From assembly GCF_004006175.1 (NCBI RefSeq), contig NZ_CP033219.1:186001-250000 (forward strand): 64,000 nucleotides of DNA, in the 5' to 3' direction. The first letter of the stretch is position 1. Every line of letters begins with the position of its first letter. Shown piece after piece: positions 36,323-44,611 of this stretch. This DNA is from Parasedimentitalea marina. GTDB taxonomy: Bacteria > Pseudomonadota > Alphaproteobacteria > Rhodobacterales > Rhodobacteraceae. A program made the translations under genes and the position numbers. The notes beneath the pieces were generated by a model. That model did no database searches. It saw nothing but the letters and a program-made list of their open reading frames with translations, and was not told the DNA's origin.

Positions 36323-37048
36323 GTGGAGTGGCGTGATCACGGCATTATGCTGAACCTGCGCCGCCATGGCGAAAGCTCGGCGATTATTGATGTCTTTACC
36401 GAGGGACACGGGCGTCATGCGGGCGTGGTGCGGGGCGGTGCCAGTCGCAAGCAGGCGCCAGTGTTGCAGCCCGGCGCGCAACTGGATCTGATCTGGCGGG
36501 CCCGGCTAGAGGATCACCTGGGACATTATCAGGCCGAGCTTTTGCGCAGCAGGGCGGCTGCGGCGTTTTCGGGGCGCTTGGCGCTGGCCGGGTTAAATGC
36601 GGTGACCGCGCTGCTGTCCTTTTGCCTGCCGGAACGAGAGCCCCATGGCGATCTGTACACTAAGTCGGAACAGCTATTGGACCTGCTGGAGCAGGAGGAG
36701 CTTTGGCCGCTGGCCTATTTGAACTGGGAACTGGCCCTGCTGGAGGAGATGGGGTTTGGGCTGGACCTAACCAGCTGTGCGGTGACAGGTGCGCGTGAGG
36801 GGCTGATCTATGTCTCCCCGAAATCTGGCCGGGCAGTGTCAGCGAAAGGCGCAGGGGACTGGGCCAGCCGGTTGTTGCCACTGCCGCCAGTGTTGCGCGG
36901 TGAGGGCGACGGTGAGGACGCCGAGATCGCGCAGGGGCTTCGCACCACGGGCTTTTTCCTTGAGGCCCGTCTGGCCCCGTCGCTTGGCCGTCATCCCCTG
37001 CCCGAAGCCAGAGGGCGTTTTGTTGATGCCTTTACTCGGCGGCTGTAA
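36323..37048 (+). CDS. recO: DNA repair protein RecO
   Basis: 241 aa recombination mediator of the RecFOR pathway. It has an N-terminal OB fold ([42 protein letters not shown]) and a helical C-terminal domain ([36 protein letters not shown]). It lacks the full four-Cys zinc motif of some family members. The start is GTG at 36323 after GGGGAGGG. The last 17 bases overlap the convergent META-domain gene. Confidence 0.95.
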   Translation: MEWRDHGIMLNLRRHGESSAIIDVFTEGHGRHAGVVRGGASRKQAPVLQPGAQLDLIWRARLEDHLGHYQAELLRSRAAAAFSGRLALAGLNAVTALLSFCLPEREPHGDLYTKSEQLLDLLEQEELWPLAYLNWELALLEEMGFGLDLTSCAVTGAREGLIYVSPKSGRAVSAKGAGDWASRLLPLPPVLRGEGDGEDAEIAQGLRTTGFFLEARLAPSLGRHPLPEARGRFVDAFTRRL

Positions 37049-37436
37049 AAATCATCTCGCGGCCATCGGTGTTGCTGAGGATCAGGGTGGCACCTGACAC
37101 TTCGGAGAGGGACATATCCTGCAGCGTTTGCAGGAATTGACGTTCCAAAGCGAGTGCATCGCAGGCCATCCGGGTGACGCTTACTTGCTGGACATCGAAC
37201 CAGGGGTAGGGGGCCTCCATCACTGCGCCATAGGTGTTGCAGGGGGCAGACCCGGCAATGCGCCCGGGTTCGGGAAAGCGCAGGTTGGCGGTGGAGGGAA
37301 AGGGCTGCCCATCAAGTTCAATCAGCCGCCATTCAATGTTCGCCGCGCCATAGGCCGAGACAGTCTCGTCGCTTCGGCAAGCGGCCAGGCTAAGGCTGAT
37401 GAGGCCAAGGGGGATCAGGATAGGTGGTAATCGCAT
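37032..37436 (-). CDS. META-domain lipoprotein
   Basis: 134 aa. Lipoprotein signal ending LSLAAC, then one META (HslJ-like) domain: [38 protein letters not shown] and [22 protein letters not shown]. These outer-membrane or periplasmic proteins are linked to stress or metabolite resistance; the specific role is unknown. The 3' end overlaps recO by 17 bases. Confidence 0.85.
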   Translation of the reverse strand: MRLPPILIPLGLISLSLAACRSDETVSAYGAANIEWRLIELDGQPFPSTANLRFPEPGRIAGSAPCNTYGAVMEAPYPWFDVQQVSVTRMACDALALERQFLQTLQDMSLSEVSGATLILSNTDGREMIFTAAE

Positions 37437-37494
37437 GGCGCCACCCTACGCCAGATGGGCGGGTGTTCAAGCCGGGTGCTTTGCGGGGTGATGA

Positions 37495-38175
37495 TCACTC
37501 GGCTTGTATGATGGCCGCAATCTTGTTGCCGATCGCGGTGCTGGCCTTGATTGAGGGGTGGATCATGTCCAGTGCATGGAAGGACCGGTCGCCGTTTGGA
37601 ACCAGATCCCGCAGCGACAGAAAATAGACGCCGCTGTCAAGGTCGGCCAGACGGGATACGCGCTGTTCCAGGATGTCACCTTCGGTGCGGCAGTGTTCAA
37701 TCGCAGAGCCGACGCCGGGGCTGCGCAGATATCCAACATAGATGACCTTTGCCCCGGTTTTGCGCAGGTCCGAAACCATGCCCGGAATGGCGCCCGTGGT
37801 TCCGTCTTCCGAGACCAGCCTGTCCAGTTTGGTATCGCAGGCAATACAGCCGCAGCCCAGCAACAGATCGTTGCCGCCACCGTTCACGATGATCCACTCC
37901 CAGTTGCCGGGTTTGTATTGTTTGCGGATGTTCAGACCGGCGCTGCCCGAAATCGGCAGGCGATAGATGACCCGTGCGGCAGAGACCGAGCGATCAACCA
38001 CCGGTTCGTCCAGGGTTTTGGCAATGGAATTCGGGATCGACTGGCCGCTTATGTTGTTCCAGGCCATCAGGGAATCGCCCATCGCCAGGATGCGGGTGGG
38101 CTGATCATTGGGGACGGAGCCAGAGCATCCGGTCAACAGGGCCGTGACGGCAATCAAGTGGGCTAGAAAACGCAT
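37495..38175 (-). CDS. SGNH/GDSL-hydrolase lipoprotein
   Basis: 226 aa. Signal peptide with lipobox ALLTGC, then an SGNH hydrolase fold: block I ILAMGDSLMAWN (Ser nucleophile), block III VNGGGNDLLLGCGC (Gly, Asn) and block V HALDMIHPSIKAS (Asp/His). It carries an unusual Cys cluster GCGCIACD. Likely a periplasmic or outer-membrane esterase or thioesterase; the substrate is unknown. Confidence 0.87.
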   Translation of the reverse strand: MRFLAHLIAVTALLTGCSGSVPNDQPTRILAMGDSLMAWNNISGQSIPNSIAKTLDEPVVDRSVSAARVIYRLPISGSAGLNIRKQYKPGNWEWIIVNGGGNDLLLGCGCIACDTKLDRLVSEDGTTGAIPGMVSDLRKTGAKVIYVGYLRSPGVGSAIEHCRTEGDILEQRVSRLADLDSGVYFLSLRDLVPNGDRSFHALDMIHPSIKASTAIGNKIAAIIQAE

Positions 38176-38260
38176 GAGGTCTTATACCGGCAAAGGTGAG
38201 ATAGGATAACTGCATCGATCAGAAACAGTCTCTTTCCGCGTTCTGGCGTTGTTGGGGGGC

Positions 38261-38287
38261 AAAAAAGCCCGGCTCACTGGCCGGGCT
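38261..38287 (-). terminator. Rho-independent terminator of mcd
   Basis: On the minus strand AGCCCGGC-CAGTGA-GCCGGGCT followed by six T residues, about 35 bases beyond the mcd stop. Confidence 0.9.
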
Positions 38288-38321
38288 GATGTGCAATGAT
38301 CTGCGGAGTGTTGGGGGCGGG

Positions 38322-39980
38322 TCAGGCCAGCAGACGGCGGGCGATGACTTGGGCCTGAATTTCTGCGGCCCCCTCAAAGATGTTAAGGATGCGGGCATCA
38401 CACAGCACCCGGCTGATTTTGTATTCCATGGCAAAGCCGTTGCCGCCGTGGATCTGCAAGCCATTGTCCGCCGCAGCCCAGGCCACGCGGGCGCCCAGCA
38501 GCTTGGCCATGCCGGCCTCTAGATCGCAGCGGTGGCCATTGTCCTTCTCCCAGGCCGAGAAATAGGTCAGCTGGCGGGCGATCATGATCTCCACAACCAT
38601 CATTGCCAGCTTGCCCGACACGCGTGGGAATTCGATCAGGGATTTACCGAATTGCTTGCGGTCCACAGCATATTGCGTGGCGATATCCAGCGCTGATTGC
38701 GCCACGCCTATGGCACGGGCAGCCGTCTGAATGCGCGCGGATTCAAAGGTCTCCATCAACTGTTTGAAGCCTTTGCCCTCGGCCCCGCCCAGCAGGTTTT
38801 CACCTTTGACCTTGAACCCGTCAAAGGCCAGTTCGTATTCCTTCATACCGCGATAGCCCAGCACCTCGATCTCGCCGCCGGTCATGCCTTCGGTTGGGAA
38901 TGGATCCTGCTCGGTGCCCGGGGTCTTTTCCGCCAGAAACATCGACAGCCCACGGTGATCTGTGGTGTCAGGATCGGTGCGGGCCAGCAGGGTCATTACA
39001 TGGGTGCGGGCGGCATGGGTGATCCAGGTTTTGTTGCCGGTAATGGTATAGTCCCCAGCCTCACCCTTGACCGCGCGAGTGCGCAAAGAGCCAAGGTCAG
39101 AGCCTGTATTTGGCTCGGTAAACACCGCAGTTGGCAGAATTTCGGCGCTGGCGATCTTGGGCAGCCAGTTGGCTTTCTGCTCATCAGTGCCACCGCAGAT
39201 GATCAGTTCGGCTGCGATCTCGCTGCGCGTGCCCAACGAACCGACACCGATGTAGCCACGTGACAGTTCTTCGGACACCACCACCATCGAGGCTTTGGAC
39301 AGGCCAAAGCCGCCGAACTCTTCGGGGATGGTCAGGCCAAAGACGCCCATTTCGGCCAGCTCGTCGATGATCTCCATTGGGATCAATTCGTCCTTGAGGT
39401 GCCAATCATGGGCGTGCGGTTCGACACGGTCGATGGCGAAACGACGGAATTGCTCGCGGATCATTTCCAGTTCTTCGTCCAGCCCGGTCGCACCGGTGGT
39501 CAGATTGGCAGATTGCTCCTGCATCAGTTCGACCAAACGGCTGCGCGCGGCCTGTGTGTTGCCGGACTGGGTCAGGGTTACGACCGCAGGCTGCATCAGC
39601 GCGGCCAGCGCGTCCGGGCCGAGGCCCATATCCTGCAGGCGGACAACCTCGCCCTGGTTCATCTGAATGCCGCCGTGGATCTGACTAAGGTATTCGCCAA
39701 ATGCGATCTGGTGGATCAACTGCTCCACCTCGCCGAATTTCCCATCACTCTGCAGGCGCTCGGCCCATTTCTGCATTTGCACAAGGCTTTGGTGGTAGGT
39801 GGCCAGCCAGGACAACCCATGCGCCGCAGTTTGGTTCTGTTCGATCAACCGCCCCGAGACGCGCCCGTCTTCGCTGACCAGTGCAGCCACAGAAGTGCGA
39901 GCGGATTGAAACAAGGTGTCCACGGGCGGCAGAGCAGCATTGGTCAGCGCCAGAAGATCACTAAGAAGGGTCGTTGTCAT
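38322..39980 (-). CDS. mcd: Acyl-CoA dehydrogenase, probable (2S)-methylsuccinyl-CoA dehydrogenase
   Basis: 552 aa flavoprotein. An unusual N-terminal domain of about 170 residues precedes the standard acyl-CoA dehydrogenase core (PEEFGGFGLSKASMVVVSEELSRGYIGVGSLGTRSEIA; TEPNTGSDLGSLRTRAV; YAVDRKQFGKSLIEF; catalytic Glu in NIFEGAAEIQAQVIARRLL). Length and extension fit Mcd of the ethylmalonyl-CoA pathway, which makes mesaconyl-CoA (2-methylfumaryl-CoA) and passes electrons to ETF. A general long-form acyl-CoA dehydrogenase remains possible. ATG at 39980 is taken as the start. The upstream region carries several inverted repeats. Confidence 0.85.
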   Translation of the reverse strand: MTTTLLSDLLALTNAALPPVDTLFQSARTSVAALVSEDGRVSGRLIEQNQTAAHGLSWLATYHQSLVQMQKWAERLQSDGKFGEVEQLIHQIAFGEYLSQIHGGIQMNQGEVVRLQDMGLGPDALAALMQPAVVTLTQSGNTQAARSRLVELMQEQSANLTTGATGLDEELEMIREQFRRFAIDRVEPHAHDWHLKDELIPMEIIDELAEMGVFGLTIPEEFGGFGLSKASMVVVSEELSRGYIGVGSLGTRSEIAAELIICGGTDEQKANWLPKIASAEILPTAVFTEPNTGSDLGSLRTRAVKGEAGDYTITGNKTWITHAARTHVMTLLARTDPDTTDHRGLSMFLAEKTPGTEQDPFPTEGMTGGEIEVLGYRGMKEYELAFDGFKVKGENLLGGAEGKGFKQLMETFESARIQTAARAIGVAQSALDIATQYAVDRKQFGKSLIEFPRVSGKLAMMVVEIMIARQLTYFSAWEKDNGHRCDLEAGMAKLLGARVAWAAADNGLQIHGGNGFAMEYKISRVLCDARILNIFEGAAEIQAQVIARRLLA

Positions 39981-40052
39981 AGTCGTGTCCTGTTCGTCTT
40001 GGGCGATGGGCCATATCAAAGTGGTCCTGACAGGTGGTAGTCACTTTGCAGC

Positions 40053-40077
40053 TGCAGCGCAACATAAATGCGCTGCA
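40053..40077. promoter_or_regulatory. Inverted repeat upstream of mcd
   Basis: TGCAGCGCA-N7-TGCGCTGCA, perfect 9-bp arms, centred 85 bases upstream of the mcd start. A second small palindrome GCAATTATTGC lies at 40092-40102. Candidate operators for mcd or for the divergent transporter gene at 40152. Confidence 0.5.
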
Positions 40078-40151
40078 ATGCGGCATTATTGGCAATTATT
40101 GCGCGTGCATTTCCTGCGTGCAGCGCTGGCCGGATATGGTACAGGGGATCT

Positions 40152-40919
40152 ATGGATAGCTTGTTTATGTTACTTTCGCCTGCTCAACTGGCCGCTGCCA
40201 TTGGCGTTGCCCTGTTGGCCGGAGTGATCAAGGGGATGGTCGGATTTGCCATGCCGACGGTTCTTATTTCCGGGCTCAGCTTGTTTCTTAGCCCAGAACT
40301 GGCGCTGGCAGGTTTGATTCTGGCGACCGTGCTTAGCAATGGGATACAGGCGCTGCGGCAGGGCTGGTCTGCGGCCTGGCAATCGGTGCGGCGGTTTCGG
40401 GTGTTCTTGCTGGTTGGGTTGCTGTTCCTGCTGTTCAGCGCGCAGCTGGTGCGGTTGCTGCCAACGCAGGTTTTGCTATTGGTGCTGGGTGTTCCCATCA
40501 CCATTTTTGCGTTCCTGCAGCTGATTGGCCTGCGGTTTCATCTGCAGAACCCATCACCCCGGATTGAGGCGGCCGTGGGCGCCTTTGCCGGCTTTATTGG
40601 CGGCTTGTCCGGTGTATGGGGCCCCCCGACGGTGGCTTATCTGACCGCACTGGACACCCCCAAGGGTGAGCAAATCCGGGTGCAGGGGGTTATCTACGGA
40701 TTGGGAGCTGTGGCCCTGCTGGCGGCCCATACGGCCTCGGGTGTGTTGCGGGCCGAGACCCTGCCGCTGTCCCTGGCGCTGCTGCCTCCGGCGATGCTGG
40801 GCATGTGGGTCGGGGTGCGCTGGCATGACAGCATTGATCAGGCCACATTTCGCAAGGTGACCCTGGCGGTGCTGGCGGTTGCCGGGCTGAACCTGGTGCG
40901 GCGCGGCGTGTTTGGATGA
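40152..40919 (+). CDS. TauE/SafE-family (TSUP) permease
   Basis: 255 aa with about seven to eight hydrophobic segments. The two TSUP signature repeats are GVIKGMVGFAMPTVLISGLSLFL and AGFIGGLSGVWGPPTVAYLTALDTPKGEQIR. Family members export sulfite, sulfoacetate or other organic acids. ATG at 40152 follows AGGGGA. The stop lies ten bases before the CDF gene, suggesting a two-gene unit. Confidence 0.88.
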   Translation: MDSLFMLLSPAQLAAAIGVALLAGVIKGMVGFAMPTVLISGLSLFLSPELALAGLILATVLSNGIQALRQGWSAAWQSVRRFRVFLLVGLLFLLFSAQLVRLLPTQVLLLVLGVPITIFAFLQLIGLRFHLQNPSPRIEAAVGAFAGFIGGLSGVWGPPTVAYLTALDTPKGEQIRVQGVIYGLGAVALLAAHTASGVLRAETLPLSLALLPPAMLGMWVGVRWHDSIDQATFRKVTLAVLAVAGLNLVRRGVFG

Positions 40920-40929
40920 GGGCGGCCAT

Positions 40930-41826
40930 ATGATTCGTTCACTCTCGGCTGAACGGCTGGCGCTTGGCTCCATTGTGGTGTCCCTGCTGGTCTTGGGGCT
41001 GAAATATCTGGCCTGGTGGATGACCGGATCTGTGGCGTTGTATTCCGACGCGCTGGAATCGCTGGTCAATGTTGGCGGAGCCCTGCTGGCCCTGCTTGCT
41101 GTGCGGTATGCCCAACGCCCTGCCGATCACGATCATCCCTTTGGCCATCATAAGGCCGAATATTTTTCGGCAGTAGCCGAGGGCATCATGATCGTGCTGG
41201 CGGCATTGTTGATTGTGCATCAAGCGCTGATGGCCCTTTCGGCCCCGGACCTCAGCAGCCTTGGCCCTGTTGGTATGGCGGTGAATGCTTTGGCAATGGT
41301 GATCAATCTGACCTGGGCAAGAGTTCTGATTGTCTGGGCCCGCAAGCATCACTCGCCTGCTATGGCAGCCAGTGGTCGCCATTTGATGAGCGATGTGTGG
41401 ACGTCGGTTGGGGTGCTGGGGGGCTTGGGGCTGGCCGTGCTGACCGGATGGGCAGTGCTGGATCCAATTCTGGCCATCATCGTTGCCCTGAATATCCTGC
41501 GCGAAGGCCTGATGGTGATCCGCTCTTCCATCGGGGGCTTGATGGATACGGCTGCTGATCCGGCGGAACAGGCGCAGATTGAAGCGATCATTCACGCGGC
41601 AGCCATTGGCGCGTTGCAGGTGCATGACATCCGCAGCCGCCGGGCGGGGCAGGCCTTGTTCGTCGAGTTTCACATGGTGGTGTCCGGCGCCATGACCGTT
41701 GCGACCTCGCATGAGATCTGTGATCGCGTGGAGATGGCGCTGCAGGCGCAGATTCCCGGGATAAAAACCACCATCCACGTTGAACCGGACAGCAAACTGG
41801 AGCCGGATGGCTTGAACCCGGCATAG
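40930..41826 (+). CDS. Cation diffusion facilitator (CDF) metal exporter
   Basis: 298 aa. Six membrane helices with metal-site residues in ALYSDALESLVNVGGALLA and HPFGHHKAEYFSAVAEGIMIV, plus SDVWTSVGVLGGL, then a cytoplasmic ferredoxin-like domain (GALQVHDIRSRRAGQALFVEFHMVV). The His/Asp pattern HDHPFGHHK fits Zn/Fe/Co-type CDF exporters. ATG at 40930 follows GAGGGCG. It ends before a bidirectional terminator. Confidence 0.92.
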   Translation: MIRSLSAERLALGSIVVSLLVLGLKYLAWWMTGSVALYSDALESLVNVGGALLALLAVRYAQRPADHDHPFGHHKAEYFSAVAEGIMIVLAALLIVHQALMALSAPDLSSLGPVGMAVNALAMVINLTWARVLIVWARKHHSPAMAASGRHLMSDVWTSVGVLGGLGLAVLTGWAVLDPILAIIVALNILREGLMVIRSSIGGLMDTAADPAEQAQIEAIIHAAAIGALQVHDIRSRRAGQALFVEFHMVVSGAMTVATSHEICDRVEMALQAQIPGIKTTIHVEPDSKLEPDGLNPA

Positions 41827-41886
41827 CCATTCAGCGTCCAAAACAGTGTCGGGTGGATGCTGGCGCGCAGCAGACGGTCGACAGCA

Positions 41887-41914
41887 AAAGGCCCCGGAAA
41901 TCCGAGGCCTTCTA
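41887..41914. terminator. Bidirectional terminator between CDF gene and pckA
   Basis: AAGGCCCCGGA / TCCGAGGCCTT (one mismatch) with TTTTGC on the minus side and TTCTATTT on the plus side. Confidence 0.88.
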
Positions 41915-41931
41915 TTTGTGTCAGATCTGTC

Positions 41932-43530
41932 TCAGCTGATCGCTGCGGTTTTTACGTCGTCATCAATGTAAGGCAGATACTGCTCAAAGTTTGACGAGAA
42001 CATCTGAACCAGCTTGGCAGCCTGTGCGTCATAAGCCGCCTGATCGTCCCAGGTGCGGCGTGGGTCCAGCAGAACCTCGGCAACGCCGGGGACTGACACT
42101 GGCACGTCAAATCCAAAGTTGCTGTCCTTGCGGAACTCAACCTCGGCCAGTGATCCATCCAATGCCGATGTCAGCAATGCACGTGTAGCACGGATTGGCA
42201 TCCGCGAACCGATACCATAGGCACCACCAGTCCAGCCGGTATTGACCAGCCAGCAAGTTGCACCATGCTCGGCAATTTTTTCACGCAGCAGGTTGCCATA
42301 GGCCTCGGGGCGACGCGGCATGAACGGGGCGCCAAAACAGGTCGAGAAGGTTGGCTCTGGTTCTGTCACACCACGTTCGGTTCCGGCCACTTTTGATGTG
42401 AACCCGGACAAGAAGTGATACATCGCCTGCGCCGGGGTTAGCCGGGCAATGGGCGGCAGTACACCAAAGGCATCACAGGTCAGCATGATGATGTTCTTGG
42501 GGTGACCACCCATCGCCGTCTTCGAGGCGTTGGCGATGTATTCAAGGGGGTAGGCGCAGCGCATGTTGGCGGTCAGGCTGTCGTCCTTGAAATCCAGCTT
42601 TTTGGTTTCCGCGTCGAACACCATGTTTTCAATCACGGTGCCAAATTTGGACGTGGTGGCATAGATCTCTGGCTCGGCTTCGGCGTTCAGGTTGATCGTC
42701 TTGGCATAGCAGCCACCTTCGAAGTTGAAGGTGCCGTTGTTGGACCAGCCGTGCTCGTCATCGCCGATCAGAGTGCGCGACGGATCCGCAGACAGGGTGG
42801 TTTTACCGGTGCCGGACAGGCCAAAGAAAATCGCCGAATCGACGGGGTTTCCAGTGGCGTGGTTGGCTGAGCAGTGCATCGGCATGATGCCTTTTTCAGG
42901 CAACAGGTAGTTCAGCAGTGTGAACACCGATTTTTTGTTTTCGCCGGCATATTCTGTACCGCCGATCAGAATCAACTTACGCTCGAAATTCATCGCGATG
43001 ACGGTTTCAGACCGGCAGTTGTGGCGTTTCGGGTCGGCCTGAAAACTGGGGCAGTTGATGACCGTGTAATCCGCCAGAAAATCGTCCAGGTCCTCGCGAT
43101 CCGGGCGCCGCAGCATGTGGCGGATGAACAGGTTATGCCAGGCCAGCTCGGTGACCATGCGAACATTGATCGAGGACGCAGGGTCCGAGCCGCCGATCAG
43201 ATCCTGAACAAAGTACTCTTTGCCCTTCATGTGCTCCAGCATATCCGCGTAGAGAACATCGAACCCTTCGGGGCTCATCTCGGTGTTGTTCTCCCACCAG
43301 ATGGTGTCGAGAACATTCGCGGTTTTCACCACGTGTTTGTCCTTGGGGGAGCGGCCTGTGAATTTACCAGTCGAGACCAAAAAGGCCCCGCCATTGCCCA
43401 AAGTTCCTTCATCACGCTTCAGCGCGGCCTCAATCAGTGCCGGTTCCATATAGTTGTAATAGACATGTCCCAGACCCTCGATGCCCTGATCCTCGAGTCT
43501 GAATTGCGGGTTCACCCGTCCAAATGTCAT
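41932..43530 (-). CDS. pckA: Phosphoenolpyruvate carboxykinase (ATP)
   Basis: 532 aa. It converts oxaloacetate plus ATP to phosphoenolpyruvate, first committed step of gluconeogenesis. Signature: [28 protein letters not shown] (kinase-1a loop and metal Asp), with RSPKDKHVV at the N-terminus and [16 protein letters not shown] further on. Length is standard for the ATP form. It is transcribed away from chvI; the 337-bp gap between them carries three TTAGCGC repeats. Confidence 0.98.
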   Translation of the reverse strand: MTFGRVNPQFRLEDQGIEGLGHVYYNYMEPALIEAALKRDEGTLGNGGAFLVSTGKFTGRSPKDKHVVKTANVLDTIWWENNTEMSPEGFDVLYADMLEHMKGKEYFVQDLIGGSDPASSINVRMVTELAWHNLFIRHMLRRPDREDLDDFLADYTVINCPSFQADPKRHNCRSETVIAMNFERKLILIGGTEYAGENKKSVFTLLNYLLPEKGIMPMHCSANHATGNPVDSAIFFGLSGTGKTTLSADPSRTLIGDDEHGWSNNGTFNFEGGCYAKTINLNAEAEPEIYATTSKFGTVIENMVFDAETKKLDFKDDSLTANMRCAYPLEYIANASKTAMGGHPKNIIMLTCDAFGVLPPIARLTPAQAMYHFLSGFTSKVAGTERGVTEPEPTFSTCFGAPFMPRRPEAYGNLLREKIAEHGATCWLVNTGWTGGAYGIGSRMPIRATRALLTSALDGSLAEVEFRKDSNFGFDVPVSVPGVAEVLLDPRRTWDDQAAYDAQAAKLVQMFSSNFEQYLPYIDDDVKTAAIS

Positions 43531-43867
43531 CAGTTCTTTCTCCTATGTCGGCGGGCTACGAATTTTGGTGCAACCGCGCCGTGGGGCTATGGAAACGATC
43601 ATGCGATCGATAATTGGGGTCTTAACATGTTGATTTAGGGTGTGAACAGGAGGCTTCCCCTAGTTAGCGCAATCAAAGCAATGTTTAGCGCAACCATTCT
43701 TTTTTCGCTGAAATCTTTAGCGCTTGTTCAGGCAATACTAAGGTATTTTTGTCTCTATAAGGTCGCAACATTGCCCCTATTGGTTAATGGGGATTGATTC
43801 GAACCAGCAGAACAGCGATGAATACTGCAAAAAACAAGCAGTTCAGAGCAGATTAGGGGCACATCAG
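43531..43867. other. Divergent control region pckA-chvI
   Basis: A 337-bp AT-richer gap that must contain promoters for both genes. Seen in it: three TTAGCGC heptamers (43664, 43685, 43717), a CGATC / GATCG inverted repeat near 43597, a -10-like TATAAG near 43757 reading toward chvI, and one GANTC methylation site near 43795. No gene or RNA was recognised; a tRNA-like GGTTCGAATC on the minus strand lacks a matching stem. Confidence 0.5.
43664..43723. promoter_or_regulatory. Three phased TTAGCGC repeats
   Basis: TTAGCGC at 43664-43670, 43685-43691 and 43717-43723, spaced 21 and 32 bp, close to two and three helical turns. Each continues as TTAGCGC(A/T)(A/T), resembling half-conserved LacI-family operators (TTAGCGCTAA type). 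A LacI-family carbon regulator of pckA (PckR or CceR in relatives) is a candidate binder; this is inference. Confidence 0.5.
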
Positions 43868-44575
43868 ATGTCAAAGATTGCATTGGTTGACGATGACAGG
43901 AATATCCTGACGTCCGTCTCGATGACACTTGAAGCCGAGGGCTTTGAGGTTGAAACGTATAACGATGGGCAGGCGGCGTTGGACGCCTTCAACAAAAAGC
44001 TGCCGGATATGGCCGTGCTGGACATTAAGATGCCGCGCATGGACGGTATGGATCTGTTGCAGCGGCTGCGTCAGAAATCGCAGATGCCGGTGATCTTCCT
44101 GACCTCCAAGGACGATGAAATCGACGAGGTTCTTGGCCTGCGCATGGGCGCTGATGACTACGTCAAAAAACCTTTTTCGCAGCGTTTGCTGGTTGAGCGT
44201 ATTCGCGCCCTGCTGCGCCGCCAGGACGCGATCAACGGTGATGCCGAAGGCAGCACGCAAGTGGCTGAAACCAAGGTCATGGAGCGCGGCTTGCTGCGGA
44301 TGGACCCGCTGCGCCATTCGGTCAGCTGGAAAGACAAAGACGTCTCGCTGACAGTGACCGAATTTTTGCTGCTGCAAGCCCTGGCGCAACGCCCCGGCTT
44401 TGTCAAAAGCCGTGACCAGCTGATGGATGTGGCCTATGATGATCAAGTCTATGTAGACGATCGGACGATTGATAGTCATATCAAGCGGTTGCGTAAAAAG
44501 ATGCGCAACGCGGATCCAGACTTCTCAGCGATTGAGACACTGTATGGCATCGGCTACCGGTATAACGAAGACTAA
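43868..44575 (+). CDS. chvI: Two-component response regulator ChvI
   Basis: 235 aa OmpR-type regulator. The receiver has the acidic pocket [12 protein letters not shown], phospho-acceptor D52 in [14 protein letters not shown], and conserved Lys in [13 protein letters not shown] winged-helix output follows ([60 protein letters not shown]). Sequence and context identify ChvI, which with ChvG responds to acid or envelope change in alphaproteobacteria. ATG at 43868 is the family start; the frame extends upstream without similarity. Confidence 0.95.
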   Translation: MSKIALVDDDRNILTSVSMTLEAEGFEVETYNDGQAALDAFNKKLPDMAVLDIKMPRMDGMDLLQRLRQKSQMPVIFLTSKDDEIDEVLGLRMGADDYVKKPFSQRLLVERIRALLRRQDAINGDAEGSTQVAETKVMERGLLRMDPLRHSVSWKDKDVSLTVTEFLLLQALAQRPGFVKSRDQLMDVAYDDQVYVDDRTIDSHIKRLRKKMRNADPDFSAIETLYGIGYRYNED

Positions 44576-44611
44576 GCGACCCAGGTGGGTCTTGGTGGAA
44601 GGGCGCGGCTT

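Noticed and set aside
43785..43812. tRNA-like T-loop GGTTCGAATC on the minus strand
   Set aside because: The flanking bases cannot form the 5-bp T stem and no acceptor or anticodon arm is present.
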